Assembly: GCA_947589575.1 (NCBI GenBank)
Contig: CANQBM010000003.1
Coordinates: forward strand, 95,787-159,786
Source: an uncultured Clostridia bacterium
GTDB lineage: Bacteria > Bacillota > Clostridia > Oscillospirales > Acutalibacteraceae
Length of the DNA stretch: 64,000 bases
Reading direction: 5' to 3'
Below, one piece after another: positions 43,252 to 50,467 of the stretch. The notes beneath the pieces are model-generated. The model worked only from the letters and a program-made list of their open reading frames with translations. It did no database searches and was not told where the DNA came from. A program made the position numbers and the translations under genes. How positions within the stretch are numbered: position 1 is the stretch's first letter; every line of letters begins with the position of its first letter.

Positions 43252-44454
43252 TCAACGTAGTTTGTATCTCTTGCCCGAGGCGCTTTGTACAAGCCCCATA
43301 ACCTCAAGCCCGGTGATTGACGCTGTTACTGTCTGACTTGCAAGTCCTGTTTTTTCAATAATAGCGTCAATATGTAAAAAGGAATCACTAAGGCATTGAT
43401 AAACCGTCTGCATGTCACCGCTCAGTTTAAACGCTTTATTTTCCCTTTCAAGTCTTTTTTTACGGTTTTCATCTAATTTATCAAATGAGAGCTTATCCTC
43501 TTTTTTTACATTCGCGTCCTTACCACTCTCATCTCTCATAAGCTCGTCAATACTTCTTGCCTTTGAAATATCAATCGAATCAAATTTTTCAGCGTACGCT
43601 GCTAAAATCTGAACAGGCTTTGTAGCAACAACAGCGCCGTCGTCAATCAGCTTATTTGTTCCCGCAAAATCTACTGACAACACCGAAGACGGAACAGCAA
43701 AAACATCTCTGCCCTGTTCAAGAGCGTAATTAGCGGTAATCAGGCTGCCGCTTTTAACTCCCGCCTCAACAACGAGAACACCGAGCGACAAACCGCTGAT
43801 AAGCCTGTTTCTCATAGGAAAGGTCGTTCTGCTTGCTCTTGTAAACGGCGGATATTCTGTTACCAAAGCGCCATTGTTTTTAATAACATCGCGCATCTGT
43901 TTGTTTTCGTTCAAATAATCCGCGCCGAGTCCGCAGCCAAGGACGGCGATTGTCTTGCCGCCCGCCGTTAAAGCTCCCTTATGCGCGGCGGTATCAACGC
44001 CAAGCGCTCCTCCGCTTACAACGACTGCACCGCATTCGGCAATACCTCTGCTCATTATATGCGTTACCTTTACAGCATATTCGCTTGCTTTTCGTGTGCC
44101 TACAATTCCTATCAGCACAAGATTATCAACATCACCAAGCTCTCCGTCAACATAAAGGACACACGGAGGATTATATATTTCCTTAAGCCTTTTAGGATAA
44201 CGCTCATCGTCATAATCAATAATTGACCAGCCGTTATTTTCACAGGTATAAATTATTTCATCAACACTTTTTATATCTGTCTGCTCAAGTTTATTTATCT
44301 GCTTGGGTACGAGTGAAGCGCTCATTTTCCATTCAAGGATATTAGAGTTATAGAGTCCTTTTGCAGAGCCGAAATCCTCTAAAATATTTTTAATATAGGC
44401 CCCCTCGCCTAACGCCTTCTGCATCCATAGCCAGTAACGAAGATTTTCACTCAT
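43252..44454 (-). CDS. dprA: DNA-processing protein DprA
   Basis: Binds incoming single-stranded DNA in natural transformation and loads RecA. The Rossmann-like core has IGIVGTRKASEYAV, VVSGGALGVDTAAHKGALTA, LGCGLGADYLNENK and TFPMRNRLISGLSLGVLVVE followed by AGVKSGSLITA. A C-terminal winged helix (about 340-400, IDAIIEKTGLASQTVTASIT) completes it. Length 400 residues. It overlaps the methyltransferase gene by ATGA and is followed by topA, the standard dprA-topA pair. Confidence 0.95.
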   Translation of the reverse strand: MSENLRYWLWMQKALGEGAYIKNILEDFGSAKGLYNSNILEWKMSASLVPKQINKLEQTDIKSVDEIIYTCENNGWSIIDYDDERYPKRLKEIYNPPCVLYVDGELGDVDNLVLIGIVGTRKASEYAVKVTHIMSRGIAECGAVVVSGGALGVDTAAHKGALTAGGKTIAVLGCGLGADYLNENKQMRDVIKNNGALVTEYPPFTRASRTTFPMRNRLISGLSLGVLVVEAGVKSGSLITANYALEQGRDVFAVPSSVLSVDFAGTNKLIDDGAVVATKPVQILAAYAEKFDSIDISKARSIDELMRDESGKDANVKKEDKLSFDKLDENRKKRLERENKAFKLSGDMQTVYQCLSDSFLHIDAIIEKTGLASQTVTASITGLEVMGLVQSASGKRYKLR

Positions 44455-45230
44455 CTAAGCATCTCCCACATTGTTATTGACGCCGCAGCGGCTGCATTAA
44501 GACTTTCCGCTCTGCCGAGCATCGGTATTGTGACTAAAACATTGCAGGAATTTTTCACCTCATCGCTCATGCCGTTAGCCTCGTTGCCGATTACGCATAC
44601 GCTTGAATATGAAAACTCCGCTTTATTAACAGGAACAGCATTGCTGTCAGGCGAAGTACCATAAACGGTATAACCTTTTGATTTAAGTTCTGACAATTCG
44701 TCAACCAAATTGCCGACCTCAATCACATTAATTCTGAGCATTGAGCCCATTGAAGCTCTGAGTACCTTCGGATTGTATATATCACATCCACCGCCGACAA
44801 TAATTCCGTCAATACCGAGCGCCTCTGCGGTACGCGCTATCGTTCCAATATTCCCCGGATCCTGAAGATTATCAAGGGCAATAAGTCTGCCTTTTTTATT
44901 AACTATAAAATCATCAGCCGATTTGATATAGCATACAGCAAACACACCCTGCGGGGTCTTTGTTTCACTCAGTTTTTGAGCGAGTTCGTCTGAGATAATA
45001 TATGTGCTTTCGCTGACATTAATCATTTCATCCGCACTTAATCTGAATTTTTTAAGAGCGGTATCGGTAATTAAAAAGTATTTGACCTTATATAAAGAAT
45101 TAAGAACGTCAAAAACAAGCCTTGCGCCCTCAAGCACAAACAAACCCTGTTCTCTACGCTGCTTAGAGGATGAAAGTAATTTTTTCACGTTCTTAATCAA
45201 ATCGTTATTTTTACCTGTGATTTTTTCCAT
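44451..45230 (-). CDS. TrmH/SpoU-family RNA 2'-O-ribose methyltransferase
   Basis: SPOUT methyltransferase of 259 residues, probably acting on rRNA (RlmB/TsnR-like). Motifs: N-terminal KNVKKLLSSSKQRREQGLFV, LDNLQDPGNIGTIARTAEAL, VCVIGNEANGMSDEV and IPMLGRAESLNAAAAASITM. The N-terminal SpoU substrate-binding domain is present. ATG 45230 with GGAG 6 bases upstream is preferred to a TTG four codons earlier. It is the first gene of the long run of 18 minus-strand genes. The exact target nucleotide cannot be read from the sequence. Confidence 0.9.
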   Translation of the reverse strand: MEKITGKNNDLIKNVKKLLSSSKQRREQGLFVLEGARLVFDVLNSLYKVKYFLITDTALKKFRLSADEMINVSESTYIISDELAQKLSETKTPQGVFAVCYIKSADDFIVNKKGRLIALDNLQDPGNIGTIARTAEALGIDGIIVGGGCDIYNPKVLRASMGSMLRINVIEVGNLVDELSELKSKGYTVYGTSPDSNAVPVNKAEFSYSSVCVIGNEANGMSDEVKNSCNVLVTIPMLGRAESLNAAAAASITMWEMLR

Positions 45231-45326
45231 ACACAACTCCAAGAAAGCGTGCCAATAATTTACATAAGTTTAAAGAAATCACTGACTGATATTCGGTAAT
45301 TATTTTGCGTATATTAAATTATTAAT

Positions 45327-45355
45327 ATATTACATTATAAGGAAAAAAATTTCAA
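45327..45355 (-). promoter_or_regulatory. Candidate promoter of the long methyltransferase-to-DUF4268 operon
   Basis: Minus strand TTGAAA (45350-45355), 17 bases, TAATAT (45327-45332). The -10 is a moderate match, and a TATAAT lies nearby in the spacer. It leaves a leader of about 90 bases before ATG 45230. Confidence 0.4.
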
Positions 45356-45376
45356 TAGGAAAAGTAAAAAAGAATA

Positions 45377-45408
45377 TAAAAAAATCAGGAGCGGTTTTGC
45401 TCCTGATT
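45377..45408 (-). terminator. Terminator of the LRR protein gene at 45.4-47.3 kb
   Basis: AATCAGGAGC (45383-45392) pairs perfectly with GCTCCTGATT (45399-45408) around a 6-base loop. On the minus strand it is followed by a run of seven T. It lies just after the out-of-frame tail of the LRR gene (stop 45416), supporting that tail as the original end. Confidence 0.88.
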
Positions 45409-45415
45409 ATCTCAA

Positions 45416-45540
45416 TTATCTCTTTGTAACGACAGACTTCTTAGCACACCACGGTGAATAGATATTGTAATTCTTACCGTTGAACTTTACGGTTTTGTAT
45501 GTTCTGATTTGTACATAATATCTCTTGTTCGCCATACGTC
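45416..45540 (-). other. Out-of-frame C-terminal tail of the LRR protein (frameshift remnant)
   Basis: In the frame shifted by one base relative to the 45487-47298 gene, the minus strand reads ANKRYYVQIRTYKTV..., then a stretch ending in WCAKKSVVTKR and a stop at 45416-45418, just before the terminator. This is the expected end of the last fibronectin type III-like domain. One missing base near 45530-45545 (for example GGG reduced to GG in GTATGGCG) would explain the break. Confidence 0.75.
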
Positions 45541-47298
45541 CGTAACCTTTTTGGCGGAATATACAGCCTTAGGCATTGTTATCGTTTTAGCGTTTTTAAA
45601 ATTGCTTGCCGTGCTGTACCGTATCTGGTATCCCGTTACCTGTGTTTTCTGCGGATTCCAGTAAACTGTAAAGCCTTTTGACCTTGCTGTCAGCTTTTTA
45701 ATACCCGATACGTTTTTCGGTATTATATTGAAATATAACGTCTTTGACCCGCTGTAGTTGCCCTTAAAGGTTACCTTTACTGCGTATCTGCCTACATTCT
45801 TTCTTCCGCTTTCATACGATACCGTGTAGTCCGTACCCTTTTTAAGAGTCTTACCGGCGCTGTCTTTAACGGATACTCCCGGTGTCTTTACCTTGCCGTT
45901 ATAATATGTTGTGCTGAAAGCAGAACCTGTAGATGTAGTAAGTATAACGCTCTTAATCTTGTATACAGTTGACGTTGACTTCTTTGCTCCGCATACGGAA
46001 CATTTATTGACTATACTGCCATTTTTGCTTGTTGTTGCTTTTGTAACATAATTCTTATAGCTGTGGGCTTTTTTAGCGATGGTTTCAGTCTTTGTAGCCT
46101 TGCACACAGTGCAGTTATAAGTCTTTACACCTGTTGATGTGCAGGCTGCGGATTTTGTTACTTTACCGCTGTCCCATTTATGTCCTGTGCAAGTTTTATA
46201 ATGAACTGTTGCGTTTTCTAAACATTCATTTCCATTGCCTATTATATATATTTCGTTCCAATTCTCTTTGCTTCCACCATAAAAAATATCTTTAAAATTT
46301 GTGCATTTGTAAAAAGCATTGCCTCCTATATATGTTACATTTACCGGAATTGTAATTTTTGCCAAATTTATACAATTTGCAAATGTACCATTAGGAATAC
46401 TTTTTATTCTTTCAGGTATTGTTATACTTGTTAAACTGTTACAAGAACTAAATGCAGCCATTTCTATACTTGTTACACTGTTTGGAAATATGTAAGTCGC
46501 TTTTGTGATTCCAGCAGGATATTGTATTAATTTTGTCTTATTCTTATCAAATAACACACCATCCAAAGATGAATAATTCGGATTATTTTCATCAATTATT
46601 ATTTTTTTCAAGCCAATGCAGTCACCAAAGGCATAGCTTCCTATATCTGTTACTCTTTCAGGTATTGTTACATCTGTTAAACTTTGACAGCTAGAAAAAG
46701 CAGCTCCTCCTATTTCTTCCACACTTTCGGGTATTTTTATATTTGTTAAATTTGAACAATATTCAAATGCCCCATCATATATACTTGTTACACCGTCAGG
46801 AATTGTATAAGATTTTCTTGCGTTTCCGACTGGATAATCAATTAACTTTGTTTTATTTTTATCAAACAGTACTCCGTCCTGTGACGAATAGTTTTGATTA
46901 TCTCTAGAAACTGTTATACTTGTTAAGGCCCTACAATCGCTAAATGCATCGTCTCCAATTCTTACACTGTCTCCAATTGTTACACTTGTTAAACTTTGAC
47001 AGTCTGAAAATGCATCGACCTGAATAATTGTTACACTATCAGGTATTGTTACATTTGTTAAACTTTTACAGTGAAGAAAAGCTTCCATTCCTATTACTGC
47101 CACATCATATTCATCAATAGTTGAAGGAATTACAAGGTCGGTTTCCGTGCCGTTATACCCCGTTATTGAAGCCGTGCCATCATCAAGAACGTAATAATTC
47201 CAATCACCGCTTGTGTCTGCGTATGCGGACAAATCAAGCCCTGCAGTAATACAGAAAAGCATTACTACAGATAATAACATACTCATAATTTTTTTCAT
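45487..47298 (-). CDS. Secreted BspA-type LRR protein with Cys modules and Fn3-like end, frameshifted near the C-terminus
   Basis: A 603-residue exported protein as it stands. The signal peptide is MKKIMSMLLSVVMLFCITAG with cleavage near AYA. LRR_5/BspA repeats run from about 60 to 345 (for example AFSDCQSLTSVTI, AFSSCQSLTDVTI), with two blocks NYSS.DGVLFDKNKTKLI. Next come Cys modules (about 370-440, CTSTGVKTYNCTVC and NKCSVCG), an Ig-like domain (about 448-525) and an Fn3-like domain (from 530). The last residues DVWRTRDIMYK are foreign to the domain because of a frameshift; the true end is readable in another frame. No anchor is visible. It is transcribed from a consensus promoter with a palindromic operator next to a divergent XRE gene. 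Confidence 0.82.
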   Translation of the reverse strand: MKKIMSMLLSVVMLFCITAGLDLSAYADTSGDWNYYVLDDGTASITGYNGTETDLVIPSTIDEYDVAVIGMEAFLHCKSLTNVTIPDSVTIIQVDAFSDCQSLTSVTIGDSVRIGDDAFSDCRALTSITVSRDNQNYSSQDGVLFDKNKTKLIDYPVGNARKSYTIPDGVTSIYDGAFEYCSNLTNIKIPESVEEIGGAAFSSCQSLTDVTIPERVTDIGSYAFGDCIGLKKIIIDENNPNYSSLDGVLFDKNKTKLIQYPAGITKATYIFPNSVTSIEMAAFSSCNSLTSITIPERIKSIPNGTFANCINLAKITIPVNVTYIGGNAFYKCTNFKDIFYGGSKENWNEIYIIGNGNECLENATVHYKTCTGHKWDSGKVTKSAACTSTGVKTYNCTVCKATKTETIAKKAHSYKNYVTKATTSKNGSIVNKCSVCGAKKSTSTVYKIKSVILTTSTGSAFSTTYYNGKVKTPGVSVKDSAGKTLKKGTDYTVSYESGRKNVGRYAVKVTFKGNYSGSKTLYFNIIPKNVSGIKKLTARSKGFTVYWNPQKTQVTGYQIRYSTASNFKNAKTITMPKAVYSAKKVTDVWRTRDIMYKSEHTKP

Positions 47299-47315
47299 AG
47301 AAAAAACATCCTTTC

Positions 47316-47334
47316 ATAAAACAATTTGTTTGAT
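47316..47334. promoter_or_regulatory. Second, imperfect operator at the LRR gene start site
   Basis: ATAAAACA-ATT-TGTTTGAT, one arm differing by one base from the perfect palindrome at 47346-47364. It covers the region just downstream of the -10 box, 30 bases centre to centre from the other site. Confidence 0.55.
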
Positions 47335-47340
47335 GAGCAC

Positions 47341-47369
47341 ATTATATCAAACATATTGTTTGATGTCAA
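47341..47369 (-). promoter_or_regulatory. Promoter of the LRR surface protein gene (45.4-47.3 kb)
   Basis: Minus strand TTGACA (47364-47369), 17 bases, TATAAT (47341-47346): a perfect consensus promoter whose spacer is filled by a palindrome. Confidence 0.88.
47346..47364. promoter_or_regulatory. Operator (perfect palindrome) in the LRR gene promoter spacer
   Basis: ATCAAACA-TAT-TGTTTGAT, a perfect 19-base inverted repeat lying between the -35 and -10 boxes. The adjacent divergent XRE gene is the obvious candidate for the binding protein. Confidence 0.72.
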
Positions 47370-47430
47370 GTATTAATAAAAAAAATTGTTGTATCATAAT
47401 TTGTAAATGACAATGAAACAAGGAATGTTT

Positions 47431-47649
47431 ATGGACTATAGAAAAAGATTATACGATTTAAGAATTGACCACGATTTGCGCCAGGAAGATATTGCAAATA
47501 TACTTAATATATCGGGTCAGGCATACGGAATGTATGAAAACGGAAAAAGATGTCTGCCGATTGAGCATTTAATAACATTGTGTAAATATTACAATGTTAC
47601 GTCTGATTATATTTTGGGATTAAGCGACAGCAAAAAAGGTTTCGACTGA
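47431..47649 (+). CDS. XRE-family HTH transcriptional regulator next to the LRR protein gene
   Basis: A 72-residue single-domain regulator: DYRKRLYDLRIDHDLRQEDI, ANILNISGQAYGMYENGKR (recognition helix) and LITLCKYYNVTSDYILGLSD, the same build as the regulator at 15.6 kb. ATG 47431 is chosen (AAGGA 7 bases upstream) and earlier in-frame ATGs at 47407 and 47425 lack a site. It is divergent from the LRR surface protein gene, with two palindromes in between that overlap the LRR promoter. Repression of the surface protein is inferred. Confidence 0.85.
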   Translation: MDYRKRLYDLRIDHDLRQEDIANILNISGQAYGMYENGKRCLPIEHLITLCKYYNVTSDYILGLSDSKKGFD

Positions 47650-47668
47650 AACGGCCGAAACCTTTTTT
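47632..47668. terminator. Bidirectional terminator between XRE gene and SCP2-like gene
   Basis: AAAAAAGGTTTCG (47632-47644) pairs with CGAAACCTTTTTT (47656-47668). It covers the end of the XRE gene and lies 9 bases after the stop of the minus-strand operon that ends at 47678. Confidence 0.85.
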
Positions 47669-47677
47669 ATATAGTAT

Positions 47678-48475
47678 TTATTTTGCCAAATCGCCGACAA
47701 GCATCATAAAGTCGCCTATTTGCACACCGAACTCGGGCGCGCCCTCCATAATAAGCTGTTGGTCGGCAGTCATCTGGAACATATCGCCTGTACCTAAAAG
47801 TATTTTGAGAGCGGATGTCGCACAGTCAAATTTCATACAGAAAAACGGCTTTGCGCGTTTATATTCTCCTCTGCCTGCCCTTGACTTGCCTGCCTTGACA
47901 CGCATATACGCGGTACACTCGGGGTGCCCCTCAACAGCCCACTGATAACAGCGGTCGGGACTTTTAAGCGCCCACTCGTGCACCAAAGGATGCCCCATCT
48001 TATTAAGCTGGGATATTCCGGATGAAAGCAGATAGAAATAGAGCTTGCATAAAAGCAGAGAAAGCTCCTCATCGTCCTCGGGAGGTTCGGCAATATTAAG
48101 CAATGACGACATTTTTAAAAGCACCATCATAAATTTAACAAACTTGCCTAACGACTTTATTTTCATATTCGGCAGTTTGCTCATATCGCCTTTCATAAAT
48201 GCGTTCATCTTTTCCATAGATGAAAACGCAAGCTCGCCGTCAATTTTCTTCTGTCCCAGATATTCACCGAGTTTGACCGTCCACTCGCCGTTTTCAACGA
48301 TAAAATGAACTGCCTCTTTATCCTCGGCGTTTACCTTCGCCGAAACCTGATAAATGGCATTAACGCCCTCAAACTTTTTCTTTAGCTCGGGAACATCGGT
48401 GGCAATCGTCTTAAGCAGCGGCAAAGCTGCCGCCATAAACACCTTGTTGGTGTAGCGTGTTTCATTACTTGCCAT
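47678..48475 (-). CDS. SCP2-like protein B (uncharacterised), last gene of the transketolase-aminotransferase operon
   Basis: A 265-residue soluble protein without signal peptide that I cannot assign to a named family. The N-terminal part (VHFIVENGEWTVKLGEYLGQ, DGELAFSSMEKMNAFMKGDM) resembles an SCP2 sterol-carrier fold. A helical middle follows, then a second, similar half (FFCMKFDCATSALKILLGTG, IGDFMMLVGDLAK). It shares this layout and several positions (FSSMEKMNA versus FSSPEKFNA) with the first gene of the operon at 51.8-52.5 kb, so the two are probably paralogues. SCP2 folds bind lipids or acyl-CoA, which may indicate a lipid-linked substrate, but this is inference. Confidence 0.7.
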   Translation of the reverse strand: MASNETRYTNKVFMAAALPLLKTIATDVPELKKKFEGVNAIYQVSAKVNAEDKEAVHFIVENGEWTVKLGEYLGQKKIDGELAFSSMEKMNAFMKGDMSKLPNMKIKSLGKFVKFMMVLLKMSSLLNIAEPPEDDEELSLLLCKLYFYLLSSGISQLNKMGHPLVHEWALKSPDRCYQWAVEGHPECTAYMRVKAGKSRAGRGEYKRAKPFFCMKFDCATSALKILLGTGDMFQMTADQQLIMEGAPEFGVQIGDFMMLVGDLAK

Positions 48476-48529
48476 ATTGATAATACACTCCTTTCCTTAC
48501 TGCAAGATGATACTGACGAAAATTCTCAA

Positions 48530-49540
48530 TTAGAACTCATCATCCCAAGCATCATCAGCCTCAAAGTCAGCGTGCATAATTTCAGCAATAGCCTCATTGA
48601 TGCCGTTTGCGTCAATCTTAGCCATAGCAAGCAAATCCTCCTGAAGTCCGATTGTTGAAAAAGCGTTTTGATGACCGAGCATTTTAAACGCGCATGCTTT
48701 ACCCGATTTAGCGACAACCTCCGCAACCGCTGAGCCGAGACCGCCCATAACCTCATGGTCCTCAACAGTAATAATTCTGCGGGTATCCATTACCGCAGAA
48801 AGAATAGCCTCCTCGTCAACAGGCTTGATTGTGTGCATATTAAGCACACGTACCTTAAGCCCCGCATCCGCCTCAGCCATACGCGCCGCCTGCATTGCCT
48901 CAAATACACAGGAGCCGCACGCGATAACGGTAATATCGGTGCCGTCATTCATAAGTGTTGCTTTTTTGTAATCGAACTTACATTCATCTATATTTTTATA
49001 TATAACCTGGTCAAAACCGCGGTTAATTCTTATATAAACAGGACCCGGAATATCATAAGCCGCCTTAACAGCGTGATATGTTTCGGTGCCGTCGCAAGGG
49101 CATATAACCGTCATATTCGGAAGAGCTCTCATACAAGCCATATCTATAAGGGAATGGTGCGTAGAACCTGCTTGACCAAAGGAAGTACCCGCGTGGGTAG
49201 CAATTATTTTCACAGGAACATTCTGATAACAGATGTCGGTATGTATCTGGTCAAGAGAACGCGCCGCTGTAAAAATAGCAAATGTGGACGCAAACGGAAC
49301 AAGACCGTTTTTCGCCATACCTGCCGCAACTCCGAAAAGGTTCTGCTCGGCAATACCGACATTAAAAAACCTGTCAGGAAAATGTTCGCCGAACATACCG
49401 ATTTTTGTTGACTTGGCAAGGTCGGCAGTAAGAGCGACAACGTCCTTATGCTCCTCACCGAGCTCACAAAGCGCAATTCCGTAACACTCCGCTGTTGACA
49501 GCTTGGTTGTATCTGTCATTGTATATGTCATTCCGCCCAT
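48530..49540 (-). CDS. Transketolase-like C-terminal subunit (pyrimidine-binding and C-terminal domains)
   Basis: A 336-residue protein equal to the second half of a transketolase: VVALTADLAKSTKIGMFGEH, RFFNVGIAEQNLFGVAAGMA (conserved Glu that activates thiamine diphosphate), FAIFTAARSLDQIHTDICYQ, THAGTSFGQAGSTHHSLIDM, then the C-terminal domain with HTIKPVDEEAIL and VEDHEVMGGLGSAVAE. It pairs with the N-terminal subunit gene 3 bases upstream. Ribosome site GGGAGG before the ATG. The acidic tail DFEADDAWDDEF is unusual. Split transketolases occur both in central metabolism and in secondary pathways; the neighbours argue for a dedicated pathway. Confidence 0.9.
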   Translation of the reverse strand: MGGMTYTMTDTTKLSTAECYGIALCELGEEHKDVVALTADLAKSTKIGMFGEHFPDRFFNVGIAEQNLFGVAAGMAKNGLVPFASTFAIFTAARSLDQIHTDICYQNVPVKIIATHAGTSFGQAGSTHHSLIDMACMRALPNMTVICPCDGTETYHAVKAAYDIPGPVYIRINRGFDQVIYKNIDECKFDYKKATLMNDGTDITVIACGSCVFEAMQAARMAEADAGLKVRVLNMHTIKPVDEEAILSAVMDTRRIITVEDHEVMGGLGSAVAEVVAKSGKACAFKMLGHQNAFSTIGLQEDLLAMAKIDANGINEAIAEIMHADFEADDAWDDEF

Positions 49541-49543
49541 AAT

Positions 49544-50437
49544 TTACACCTCCCTTTCAGCGCGCTCACAGCGTTCTTTGTAACAGGCATCAAGGCTTGC
49601 GTAAGCCTTTTTAACCATTTCTTCATCAAGCGAACCATAGTGCCATAAGTAATTATCCTTCATAAAGTCAACGCCTTCACCTTTGAAAGTATCCATTACA
49701 ATAGCCGTCGGCTTTTCGCCGCCGTTTTGATGATTTTTAACAGCAGATTCAATAGCGTCGTTGAGTTCTTTCATATTATGACCGTCAACGCGTATTACGT
49801 TAAAGCCGAATGCCTCAAACTTTTTATCAACAGGCTCAACCTTCATTTCATCATCAACACGTCCGTCAATCATACATTTGTTAACATCTGCAAGAACAAC
49901 TACATTAGAAAGTTTAAACTGTGCCGCGCTCATTGCCGCCTCCCAGTTTGAACCCTCGTTAAGCTCGCCGTCGCCCGTTATAACATAGTTCATATAGTCA
50001 ATTCCTTTTACTCTTCCCGCAAGCGCAAAACCGACAGCAAGAGAAATACCGTGACCGAGCGAGCCTGTTGAGCAGTCAATACCTCTGACCTTGTTACAGT
50101 CAAGGTGCATACCGATTTTGGCGCCTGTGAGGTTAAAGATTTTAAGCTCGTCAACAGGCATAAAGCCTAAATCACAGATTACGGGAGCGTAACCTACGGC
50201 GGCATGTCCCTTTGAAAGAACAAAGCGGTCTCTGTCTTCCATATCGGGATTGTTGACATCAATTTTCATAAAGCGGTGATAAAGAATTGTCATGGCGTCC
50301 ATAGCGCTCATGGCGCCGCCGAGATGACCCGAGCCGCCCCAGACTGCCGTCTGGATTGTAAGTCTTCTCAATTCGTCAGCCTTTTTTTCAAGGCGCAGCC
50401 ATTCCGCCTTATTGAAAGGCTTGTAATCAGCTGGCAT
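49544..50437 (-). CDS. Transketolase-like N-terminal subunit (diphosphate-binding domain)
   Basis: A 297-residue protein equal to the first half of transketolase: GGSGHLGGAMSAMDAMTILY, DRFVLSKGHAAVGYAPVICD, DCSTGSLGHGISLAVGFALA, and the thiamine diphosphate/Mg site GDGELNEGSNWEAAMSAAQF with VVLADVNK. The C-terminal subunit follows after 3 bases; two interacting chains rebuild one active enzyme. The gene is 30 bases after the class III aminotransferase. The donor and acceptor ketose or aldose are unknown. Confidence 0.9.
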   Translation of the reverse strand: MPADYKPFNKAEWLRLEKKADELRRLTIQTAVWGGSGHLGGAMSAMDAMTILYHRFMKIDVNNPDMEDRDRFVLSKGHAAVGYAPVICDLGFMPVDELKIFNLTGAKIGMHLDCNKVRGIDCSTGSLGHGISLAVGFALAGRVKGIDYMNYVITGDGELNEGSNWEAAMSAAQFKLSNVVVLADVNKCMIDGRVDDEMKVEPVDKKFEAFGFNVIRVDGHNMKELNDAIESAVKNHQNGGEKPTAIVMDTFKGEGVDFMKDNYLWHYGSLDEEMVKKAYASLDACYKERCERAEREV

Positions 50438-50467
50438 AAAATTTCCCCCTTAATTATATATTTAATT

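Noticed and set aside
48755..49411. A 218-codon open frame on the plus strand opposite the transketolase C-terminal gene
   Set aside because: It is the antisense of a clear transketolase gene, has no ribosome site and a low-complexity basic composition with no recognisable domain.
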